Shown here: in pieces, positions 1 through 5,870 of the stretch
How the letters are laid out: every line of letters begins with the position of its first letter
How positions within the stretch are numbered: the stretch's first letter is position 1
Notes under the pieces: model-generated
Database searches by the model: none
Told to the model about the DNA's origin: nothing
The model's input: the letters and a program-made list of their open reading frames with translations, nothing else
Position numbers and translations under genes: made by a program
From: Clostridiales bacterium
GTDB taxonomy: Bacteria; Bacillota; Clostridia; Oscillospirales; Butyricicoccaceae
DNA: 6,204 bases
Reading direction: 5' to 3'
NCBI GenBank assembly: GCA_026419635.1
Contig: JANZZB010000094.1
Coordinates: forward strand, 1-6,204

Positions 1-414
1 AGTATGCCCTGGCGTGCTTATAAATTTGAAATCAATATTCTTAATCGATATTATATCCCCGTCTTTTATCAGTATATCAGCCGTAACGCGGTTTTTTTCA
101 ACCTCGCTTTCCCTATCAAAAAACATGAGAAAGCCGCCGCCGCTGTTTAAAAGTTCATTATCAGCTTCATGCAATACTATTTTTGCTTCGATTTTCTGTA
201 AAATTGTTCTGGCGGCGAAAAAATGGTCAAAATGTCCGTGAGTAAGCAAAATATAACCTACGTTTAAATTATTTTTGCGAATCTCATCCATGATATGGTT
301 TGCATCGTCTCCCGGATCGATTACTATAGCATCAAGTGTACTTTCGTCAAAAACAATATAACAATTTGTGCTTATTTGGCCAACCTTTAGGGAAATTACC
401 AATTTCGATCCCAT
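1..414 (-). CDS. MBL-fold metallo-hydrolase, glyoxalase II-like (partial, C-terminus outside window)
   Basis: This is the N-terminal 138 residues of a metallo-beta-lactamase-fold hydrolase; the gene runs off the left edge. The opening strand-rich segment ends in STNCYIV (residues 15-21). It is followed by the Asp-Pro-Gly turn (33-35) and then the signature metal site THGHFDH, with H59, H61, D63 and H64 as zinc ligands. The last visible residues, TPGHT, carry the next ligand, H137. Small members of this family in Firmicutes are about 205-210 residues, so roughly one third is missing. They are usually annotated as hydroxyacylglutathione hydrolase-like, but the substrate is unknown and the enzyme is presumably cytosolic. 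The usual LTHGHFDHIGG is HFDHFFAA here. The gene begins 6 bp after the dtd stop in the same frame and is probably co-translated with it. The ATG at 414 directly abuts AAAAAGGA, which is too close for a Shine-Dalgarno site. A TTG at 402-400, 12 nt from that AGGA, is a credible alternative start giving a more typical N-terminus. Confidence 0.9.
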   Translation of the reverse strand, partial: MGSKLVISLKVGQISTNCYIVFDESTLDAIVIDPGDDANHIMDEIRKNNLNVGYILLTHGHFDHFFAARTILQKIEAKIVLHEADNELLNSGGGFLMFFDRESEVEKNRVTADILIKDGDIISIKNIDFKFISTPGHT

Positions 415-422
415 TCCTTTTT
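415..422 (-). promoter_or_regulatory. Ribosome binding site of the MBL gene (start-deciding, oddly spaced)
   Basis: AAAAAGGA overlaps the dtd stop codon (TAA at 423-421) and touches the ATG at 414 with no spacer. If this is the Shine-Dalgarno sequence, normal spacing favours initiation at the in-frame TTG (402-400), 12 nt away, rather than at the ATG. The same string precedes dtd, where the true start is also a non-ATG codon downstream. Confidence 0.45.
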
Positions 423-876
423 ATTTTATTTTCATTTGCACGGTATCCATAAAAATCGTTATCGGTCCGTCGTTTATTAACGACACTTTCATATCTGCGC
501 CAAATCTTCCGCTGCAAACGGACGCCCCAATCGTTTTACAATGACTGAGAAATAGTTCGAAAAGCCGGACTGCACGTTCCGGTCTTTCGGCTGACATAAA
601 ATTTGGCCTTTTGCCGTGTGAGCAATCACCGTAAAGCGTAAAATTAGGAATAATCAGAAATTCTCCATCAATATCTTTTGCACTAAGGTTCATTTTACCG
701 TTATCGTCTTCAAACACGCGCAGTCCAACGCATTTTTCGGCAAGATATTTTACATCGTCTTCCTGATCCTCAGTAGAAACCGCTATCAAAAGCAAAAGTC
801 CTTTTTTAATTTCGGAAAAAACTTTTCCGTCAATCGAAACTTTTGCTTCAGATACTCTCTGCACCACGGCTCTCAC
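421..876 (-). CDS. dtd: D-aminoacyl-tRNA deacylase (DTD)
   Basis: This cytosolic enzyme hydrolyses D-amino acids (and mischarged Gly) from tRNA, recycling the tRNA and keeping D-residues out of proteins. The 151-residue product matches the family length (about 145-150) along its whole length. It has the classic N-terminus MRAVVQRVSEAKVSIDG, the stretch EKCVGLRVFEDDNGKMNLS (48-66), the block TLYGDCSHGKRPNF (80-93), FGADM (125-129) and the chirality-selecting Gly-cisPro motif in NDGPIT (G137-P138). The usual active-site motif Ser-Gln-x-Thr is replaced by Pro77-Asn78-Phe-Thr80, an unusual variant. The start is GTG at 876, set by family alignment, with AAAAAGGA 11 nt upstream. Between them lies a two-codon reading frame, ATG-ATA-TAA. 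The gene follows rel by 60 bp, an order also seen in Bacillus, and is followed 6 bp later by the MBL gene. Confidence 0.96.
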   Translation of the reverse strand: MRAVVQRVSEAKVSIDGKVFSEIKKGLLLLIAVSTEDQEDDVKYLAEKCVGLRVFEDDNGKMNLSAKDIDGEFLIIPNFTLYGDCSHGKRPNFMSAERPERAVRLFELFLSHCKTIGASVCSGRFGADMKVSLINDGPITIFMDTVQMKIK

Positions 877-887
877 TTTTATATCAT

Positions 888-895
888 TCCTTTTT
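888..895 (-). promoter_or_regulatory. Ribosome binding site of dtd with abutting ATG-ATA-TAA
   Basis: AAAAAGGA lies 11 nt before the GTG start of dtd. It directly touches an ATG (887-885) that opens only a two-codon frame closed by TAA at 881-879. The conserved DTD N-terminus shows that translation must begin at the GTG, so the ATG is either ignored or forms a minimal upstream frame. Confidence 0.5.
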
Positions 896-936
896 AAATG
901 TTATCTTGTTTACTATTCGTATCCGAATTATTATTT

Positions 937-3111
937 TCAACTGTTCGATCGAATAATATCAATAATACCCGCTACACGTTTTAATTTTATAAACAAGTCA
1001 TCAAGCTGATGTGTGTCGGAAACTTGGATAACAGCCGTAATTACTGCATATCCATCGTTTAGATTTCTTGCCGATAACTCTTCCACATTGAGTTTTAAAT
1101 TGCTGAAAATCGCAACAACATCTCCGAGTAGACCGGAACGGTTTTTCGCCGAAATTTGTATACCCGTTTCGTATTTGTCCCTGCGTCTTTCATCCCAATG
1201 GGCAACGACCCATCTCCCTTTGTCCGTATCCATTTCTTTAGCGGATCTAACATTTGGGCAATCAATTCTGTGAATAGAAACACCATATCCTCTAGTTATA
1301 AATCCGATAATTTCATCGCCCGGAATAGGAGTGCAACATCTTGCAAATTTGACTAAGCAACTGTCAAGCCCCCCAACAATGACGCCATGCAAAGGCTGCT
1401 TCGTTTTCTTCGCCTGCGTAACCTGTGTGCCCTCAATAATTTCCGACGGTTTTTGCCGTTCGATACGCTTCATTTCATCGCGGATTCGGTTAACTACACG
1501 GTTAACCGTAACCCCTCCGTAGCCAATACCGGCATAAAGTTCCTCCAAGGAGTTAAATGACAGCTTTTTAATCACTGCCAAACGGATTTCATCCTTCATG
1601 AATGTCGTATACAATAAACGGGCATTTAACTGTTTTTCAAGTTCTTCTTTTCCCTGCTGAACATTTTCTTCTCTGCTTTCGTTTTTAAACCATTGCTTAA
1701 TTTTATTTCTTGCCTCGCTGGTTTTAACGATTTTAAGCCAATCTCTGCTTGGCCCATGTGTTTCTTTGGATGTGAGGACATCAACAATTTCGCCATTTTT
1801 CAGTTGACAATCCAACTGTACGATGCGTCCGTTCACCTTAGCCCCGATCATACGATTACCTACCGCTGTGTGTATAGCGTATGCAAAATCAATCGGTGTC
1901 GCACCTGCAGGCAGGTTAATGACATCGCCTTTCGGTGTAAATACAAATACTTCATCGGCAAAAAGGTCAACTTTTAAAGTCCTGATAAAATCTTCCGCAT
2001 CTGAATCCTGCTGTGCTTCTAAAAGCTGACGAATCCACGCAAAAGTAGATTCATCTGCCGGATTGTTAACAGATAAACCTTCTTTATATTTCCAGTGCGC
2101 TGCAACACCGTATTCGGCTAAATGATGCATTTCCTTTGTGCGGATTTGTACTTCAAAAGGAATTCCTTCTCTTCCAATAACTGTTGTATGAAGCGATTGA
2201 TACATATTCGGCTTTGGTGTACTGATATAGTCCTTGAATCGCCCTGGAATCGGTTTAAAAATATCATGAATAAAACCAAGCACGTTATAACAGTCAGCGA
2301 TGGTTTCAACAATGACACGAACCGCACAGATGTCATAAATCTCGTTCATCGTTTTATGCTGGGCATACATTTTTCTATAGATGCTATATATGTGTTTAAT
2401 CCTGCCATCAATCTGTGCAGAAATTCCCATTTCCTTTAAACGTTCATCAATTTGATGCTTAATGTGATCAAGAAATTCATCTCGTTCGCTGCTTTTTTCA
2501 GAAAGATCCTCCATAATTTCATTGTAACCGACCGGATCAAGAGCTTTTAATGATAGATCTTCTAGTTCCCATTTAATTCTCTGCATACCCAAACGATGAG
2601 CAATCGGAGCGTAGACCTCCATTGTCTCAAGTGCTTTTTCCCGTTGCTTTCGTTCGGACACAAACCCGATCGTTCGCATATTGTGCAGACGATCGGCCAG
2701 TTTAATCAATATTACGCGGATATCTTTTGCCATAGCAAGAAACATTTTCCGCAGGTCTTCCATCTGCCGCTCTTCTTTGCTTGAATACTGAATCTTTCCA
2801 AGCCTTGTGACCCCATCGACCAGATCAGCAACCGGCGTGCCGAATTTTACTTTAATATCATCGTAGGTCATCATCGTGTCTTCCAGGCAATCGTGCAGGA
2901 GTCCTGCAATTATGGAATCTGCGTCGAGTCCCATCTCGCAGATAATATCAGCCACCGCTAGCGGATGGGAGATGTATGGCTGCCCATCCAGTCTTTTCTG
3001 TCCTTTATGCGCTTCAAATGCACATTCAAACGCAAGTCTGATCCGCTCAATATCAGCAGAAGGATTTGCTTTTTTTATTTTTGCCTCAAGTTGATCGTAT
3101 CTTTTTTGCAT
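937..3111 (-). CDS. rel: Bifunctional (p)ppGpp synthetase/hydrolase (RelA/SpoT family, Rel)
   Basis: Rel makes ppGpp/pppGpp from ATP and GDP/GTP during starvation at the ribosome, and degrades them otherwise. At 724 residues it is full length. The hydrolase HD domain shows SHPL (H49), HD (73-74), ED (77-78) and the LADRLHNMRT block around D140. The synthetase domain shows RFKDYISTPKPNMYQSLHTT (291-310), FEVQIRT (319-325) and AAHWKYKEG (337-345). RFKD is the RxKD form typical of bifunctional enzymes rather than the ExDD of monofunctional RelA. A TGS domain begins near DEVFVFTPKGD (386-396). The zinc-finger-like segment has C592, C593, H614 and C618, and an ACT domain spans about 648-724. Both catalytic sites look intact. 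The ATG at 3111 gives the expected N-terminus. The nearest Shine-Dalgarno sequence (AAAGGA, 3131-3126) is 14 nt away, which is long, and a 21-codon out-of-frame reading frame (3140-3075) overlaps the start. No convincing promoter was seen in the 128-bp gap behind recJ, so read-through from recJ is likely. Confidence 0.98.
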   Translation of the reverse strand: MQKRYDQLEAKIKKANPSADIERIRLAFECAFEAHKGQKRLDGQPYISHPLAVADIICEMGLDADSIIAGLLHDCLEDTMMTYDDIKVKFGTPVADLVDGVTRLGKIQYSSKEERQMEDLRKMFLAMAKDIRVILIKLADRLHNMRTIGFVSERKQREKALETMEVYAPIAHRLGMQRIKWELEDLSLKALDPVGYNEIMEDLSEKSSERDEFLDHIKHQIDERLKEMGISAQIDGRIKHIYSIYRKMYAQHKTMNEIYDICAVRVIVETIADCYNVLGFIHDIFKPIPGRFKDYISTPKPNMYQSLHTTVIGREGIPFEVQIRTKEMHHLAEYGVAAHWKYKEGLSVNNPADESTFAWIRQLLEAQQDSDAEDFIRTLKVDLFADEVFVFTPKGDVINLPAGATPIDFAYAIHTAVGNRMIGAKVNGRIVQLDCQLKNGEIVDVLTSKETHGPSRDWLKIVKTSEARNKIKQWFKNESREENVQQGKEELEKQLNARLLYTTFMKDEIRLAVIKKLSFNSLEELYAGIGYGGVTVNRVVNRIRDEMKRIERQKPSEIIEGTQVTQAKKTKQPLHGVIVGGLDSCLVKFARCCTPIPGDEIIGFITRGYGVSIHRIDCPNVRSAKEMDTDKGRWVVAHWDERRRDKYETGIQISAKNRSGLLGDVVAIFSNLKLNVEELSARNLNDGYAVITAVIQVSDTHQLDDLFIKLKRVAGIIDIIRSNS

Positions 3112-3239
3112 GCGTAAATGTTCAATCCTTTCACGCGCATAAAACTGCGGCTGCCCAAATCATCGGATACTGATATGTATAAATTATTCTGGGTGTTATT
3201 CTATCTGTTTAGTATTTAAATGCTTCATAAACAATAAAA

Positions 3240-5321
3240 CTAGGCTTCTCTTGCCTGTTTTAATTTCAGAAGGATTTTAGAACCGAATATATCGACTTTG
3301 TCTTCAAACTGGTTGATTCCAATACGAAGAGATCCATTTTCATTTATATAATTAAAAATTTCAAATTCTCTGAAAACCTCCAGACAAAGCATTAACTGTG
3401 ATAGCTCTAATTTTGTCTTTGATTCCCGACGAATTTTACGATAAAGCGTATCGGCATTCGTGACAAGTACCCCATTTGATGCATTTGTTTTTACATGCCT
3501 GAAAACAGCAACAAGATTATCTCTTGAAGGCATCATAAAATCAACGTCTGCCGCTCTGATTTGCTCCCCTGCCATAAATTGCCTATATAGTTCGATCTGC
3601 TTCCCGTCTTTATCCTCTTCGTCTGCTGTTCTTCTAATGTCTTTTAATATAAGCTGAACATTTTCTTTATTTTTATAATTATTGATTTCCAGTGAAAAAG
3701 CGATGTCTACAAAATCGCCTTCGACGAATCGGCAATTCGCGCTGCCTGTTCCAAACATAAATGCATAAAACCAATATCCCTCTTTGGAAAAGCTCATTTT
3801 AAGATGTCTTTCGGAACTGATAGGGGTTATTTCCTCAACCGTAACATTTCCAAGATAAAAGATCGGCTGCTGGTTTCCCATACCGTATGGTTCCAACTCG
3901 TAAAGGCCTTTTACATTATGTATATCAATATTTTTAATTTCCGCCTCGCAGTCAATCGGTAGGACGGATATCGTTCTCTTGCATTCAGTAATTCGGGAGG
4001 CATATTCATTCAGCCGCTTTTTAAACTCTAATAAATTTCTGCGATCTATGGAAAGACCGACAGCAAGCTCATGGCCTCCGAATTTCTCCAGAAGATGAGA
4101 ACATTGCTGCAGACCTTCAAACAAATTGAAACCGGATACACTTCGTCCGGAACCTTTACCCAAATCTCCTTCCAAAGAGATCAGTACCGTCGGCAAACCA
4201 TACCGATCAGAGATTCTTGACGAAACAATTCCAATAACACCGTGGTGCCAATTTTCGCCCCACAGAACGATGACATGATCCTGTGCCGGGTTAAATTCCG
4301 TTTTAAGCCGTTCGATGATTTCCTCTAAAATTTCATTTTCAGCCGTCTGACGATTTCGGTTCAGTTCGCAAAGCTCTTCTGCCAGACGTTCCGCCTCATC
4401 ATAATCCTGTGTCAAAAATAACCTTGCCGCGCGGTCTGCTCTTCCAAGTCTTCCAGCTGCATTAATACGTGGCGCTAAGATGAAGCTTACCGCGTTCGAG
4501 GTAATCCTTTTGCCATCCATTCCAACCTGCTTCATCAGCATTTTCAGTCCTGGATTTTTTGTACTTTCAATGTAAGATAGCCCACTTTTAACAATGGCAC
4601 GATTCTCGTTTATTAAAGGCATTACATCAGCTATTGTACCGATTGCTACATATTCTCCGTACATAGATAATAGCTCTTCCGTTTTATCTTTGCCCTCAAG
4701 TGCGCAAATAAGCTTAAAAGCCACTCCAACGCCGGCAAGCTCCCGAAACGGGTAAATACTGTCTTGTCGTCTCGGATTAATAACCGCTAATGCGTTTGGA
4801 ATGATATCACGGCATTCATGATGGTCCGTAATAATCAGTGACAGACCTATTTCAGAGGCAAACTCCGCTTCATCAATCGCAGTAATTCCAGAATCCACGG
4901 TAATCAGAAGCTTTACACCGTCACTGTATAGCTTTCCGATCGCATCTATATTAAGGCCATATCCTTCGCTTAAACGATCGGGTATATAAAATTCGCAATT
5001 TGATCCTTTTGAGCGTAAATATTTTACGAGAACACAAGTCGCAGTTACCCCATCAACGTCATAATCTCCGTAAACTGCAATTTTTTCCCCTGCTTTTATG
5101 GACTGTTTAATTTTTGCCACAGCGATGTCCATATCTTTTAGTAAAAATGGGTCGTGTAAGATGGACGGAGCAGCTTGTAAAAACTCTCTAGCTTTGGAAA
5201 CGGTGTCAATTCCTCTGGAACAAAGCACCGAAACTGCAAGTTTAGAAAGCCCGGTTGCATTTTTCAACGCTTCCGCCGCATCCCGGTCAAACCCGGAAAT
5301 AATCCATTTTTTTTGTCTCAT
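3240..5321 (-). CDS. recJ: Single-stranded-DNA-specific 5'-3' exonuclease RecJ
   Basis: RecJ degrades single-stranded DNA 5' to 3' in recombinational and mismatch repair, using Mn/Mg bound by a DHH phosphoesterase core. The visible motifs in order are GDYDVDGVT (85-93; D86, D88, D90), TVDSG (141-145), TDHHE (165-169), AGVGVAFK (196-203), IADVMPL (230-236), RINAAGR (285-291), the DHHA1 segment WHHGVIGIVSSRI (358-370), GSGRS (390-394) and FGGHELAVGL (414-423). An OB-fold-like region (about 455-565) follows, then a C-terminal extension of about 120 residues. At 693 residues it is longer than E. coli RecJ (577) and shorter than Bacillus RecJ (about 786); I read it as complete. The start at ATG 5321 is supported by GGTGGA six bases upstream and by the N-terminus MRQKKWIISG. 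It is the first gene of the leftward run and is read from the promoter at 5354-5383. Confidence 0.98.
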   Translation of the reverse strand: MRQKKWIISGFDRDAAEALKNATGLSKLAVSVLCSRGIDTVSKAREFLQAAPSILHDPFLLKDMDIAVAKIKQSIKAGEKIAVYGDYDVDGVTATCVLVKYLRSKGSNCEFYIPDRLSEGYGLNIDAIGKLYSDGVKLLITVDSGITAIDEAEFASEIGLSLIITDHHECRDIIPNALAVINPRRQDSIYPFRELAGVGVAFKLICALEGKDKTEELLSMYGEYVAIGTIADVMPLINENRAIVKSGLSYIESTKNPGLKMLMKQVGMDGKRITSNAVSFILAPRINAAGRLGRADRAARLFLTQDYDEAERLAEELCELNRNRQTAENEILEEIIERLKTEFNPAQDHVIVLWGENWHHGVIGIVSSRISDRYGLPTVLISLEGDLGKGSGRSVSGFNLFEGLQQCSHLLEKFGGHELAVGLSIDRRNLLEFKKRLNEYASRITECKRTISVLPIDCEAEIKNIDIHNVKGLYELEPYGMGNQQPIFYLGNVTVEEITPISSERHLKMSFSKEGYWFYAFMFGTGSANCRFVEGDFVDIAFSLEINNYKNKENVQLILKDIRRTADEEDKDGKQIELYRQFMAGEQIRAADVDFMMPSRDNLVAVFRHVKTNASNGVLVTNADTLYRKIRRESKTKLELSQLMLCLEVFREFEIFNYINENGSLRIGINQFEDKVDIFGSKILLKLKQAREA

Positions 5322-5327
5322 TTTTTA

Positions 5328-5333
5328 TCCACC
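5328..5333 (-). promoter_or_regulatory. Ribosome binding site of recJ
   Basis: GGTGGA lies six bases before the recJ ATG. It pairs with the GGUG part of the anti-Shine-Dalgarno complement rather than with the usual AGGAGG core, and it fixes the start at 5321. Confidence 0.65.
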
Positions 5334-5353
5334 ATGTATTTTTTATCGTAGTT

Positions 5354-5383
5354 ATTATACCATACTTCCGTATTGAGCAACAA
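5354..5383 (-). promoter_or_regulatory. Sigma-A-type promoter with extended -10 driving recJ-rel-dtd-MBL
   Basis: On the minus strand a perfect -10 TATAAT (5359-5354) is preceded by TGG, giving the extended -10 form TGnTATAAT. An 18-bp spacer leads back to TTGTTG (5383-5378) as a plausible -35. The upstream flank is A/T-rich (ATATATAATT). Transcription would start near 5347, leaving a leader of about 25 nt before the recJ ATG. The -35 choice is uncertain because TTG repeats three times here. The -10 is the stronger evidence. Confidence 0.75.
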
Positions 5384-5430
5384 CAAATTATATATACCGA
5401 TTAGAATACTGTCTTTTCACAAGAAGCTTA

Positions 5431-5453
5431 ACTGTATATCCGGCATATACTGT
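5431..5453. repeat. Interrupted 23-bp palindrome in the divergent spacer, possible operator
   Basis: The half-sites ACtGTATAT and ATATACtGT flank a CCGGC core. Outside the single mismatched pairs, 6-bp inner arms (GTATAT/ATATAC), a C-G pair in the core and two outer pairs match symmetrically. It sits about 75 bp before the rightward gene at 5527 and about 50 bp behind the recJ promoter. A -10-like TATACT (5446-5451) on the plus strand overlaps its right half, but no good -35 accompanies it. This is the geometry of a dimeric-repressor site; the regulator is unknown. Confidence 0.35.
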
Positions 5454-5526
5454 GTTGTATGAATATCATTTACTCGTTCTTTGTTAATCGTAAAAAAATT
5501 ACAGGTCAAAAAAAGGGAGCGATTCC

Positions 5527-5781
5527 ATGGACGGTGCCATTCCCCCAAGAAATACTCCTCCTCCAGATGACTCACTTGGAACAAGTCTTACACTGCTTGC
5601 TGTCACCCTAGCAAATGCTTTTGCAAAAGAACTCCCCAAAAAAGAAGATATTTTTATTCTTGCAGCATTATTGTCAGCGGTTGCAGCAAATTTATATCTG
5701 ATTGCAAATTCACGCCCAACGTTCACAGTTACAGCCACTCCGGCTTCGGCCGACACCGGGGAGGCCGAACCTGGTTTATAA
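5527..5781 (+). CDS. Unrecognised 84-residue small membrane protein
   Basis: I do not recognise this protein. The N-terminus is rich in Pro and Asp (PPRNTPPPDD, residues 6-15). A moderately hydrophobic helix (about 17-33, LGTSLTLLAVTLANAFA) is followed by the charged linker KELPKKED (34-41). The one clear membrane span is IFILAALLSAVAANLYLIA (42-60), and a polar tail (61-84) ends in GEAEPGL. There is no cleavable signal-peptide pattern. A hairpin of one weak and one strong membrane helix is the simplest reading. The start is well supported: GGGAG lies seven bases before the ATG. The gene is the first of a rightward pair, 89 bp ahead of the holin-like gene, and is divergent from recJ. The good ribosome site and a coherent hydrophobic pattern make it likely to be real, although its opposite strand is also open. 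Its 3' end (about 5738-5774) is much richer in G+C than its surroundings. Confidence 0.7.
   Translation: MDGAIPPRNTPPPDDSLGTSLTLLAVTLANAFAKELPKKEDIFILAALLSAVAANLYLIANSRPTFTVTATPASADTGEAEPGL
5741..5769 (+). repeat. GC-rich hairpin patch with UUCG tetraloop at the end of the 84-residue gene
   Basis: CGGC-TTCG-GCCG (5741-5752) forms a perfect four-pair stem closed on a C(UUCG)G tetraloop, one of the most stable RNA hairpins. The overlapping segment TTCGGCC (5745-5751) can instead pair with GGCCGAA (5763-5769), a seven-pair stem with an 11-nt loop. No run of T follows, so this does not look like an intrinsic terminator. It could stall RNA decay or tune expression between the two genes. Confidence 0.45.
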
Positions 5782-5797
5782 GCTCCCTTAGTTAATA

Positions 5798-5850
5798 TGG
5801 ATTTTTTATAAGTAATGAAAATCTCTACACGATTAAGTCTTCAAAATCCA
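5798..5850 (+). repeat. Inverted repeat TGGATTTT/AAAATCCA in the leader of the holin-like gene
   Basis: The eight-base arms at 5798-5805 and 5843-5850 are perfect complements around a 37-nt loop. The inner AAAATC at 5818-5823 can alternatively pair with GATTTT (5800-5805) across a 12-nt loop. The structures end six bases before the AAGGAG ribosome site of the next gene. They are A/T-rich and could arise by chance. Confidence 0.25.
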
Positions 5851-5870
5851 ATTCTAAAGGAGACTTTAAC

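Noticed and set aside
14..241. Plus-strand 75-codon frame in the MBL gene
   Set aside because: It lies antisense to a protein with clear zinc-ligand motifs; it has no ribosome site and a Ser/Phe-rich shadow composition.
915..928. Small hairpin ATTCG-TATC-CGAAT in the rel-dtd gap
   Set aside because: The stem has only five pairs and no T-tract, so it is too weak for a terminator. dtd is expected to be read through from rel.
5431..5453. Resemblance of the palindrome to an E. coli-type LexA box
   Set aside because: The right half reads ATATACTGT, not ATATACAGT, so the CTGT-N8-ACAG pattern is absent. Firmicute LexA uses a different GAAC/GTTC site.
5443..5475. Possible forespore sigma (SigG/SigF-like) promoter, GCATA followed by CATTTAC
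   Set aside because: The -35 half fits loosely, but the -10 half departs from the CATnnTA pattern at the key bases. The evidence is too weak to list as a promoter.
5499..5756. Open 85-codon minus-strand frame opposite the 84-residue gene
   Set aside because: It has no good ribosome site and overlaps almost all of a plus-strand gene that has one and has a coherent hydrophobic pattern. It also opens towards the recJ promoter region without a promoter of its own.
5775..5812. TTTATAAG present twice, 30 bp apart
   Set aside because: Eight-base A/T-rich repeats are expected by chance here, and the first copy includes the stop codon of the 84-residue gene. No -35 partner was found for either copy.
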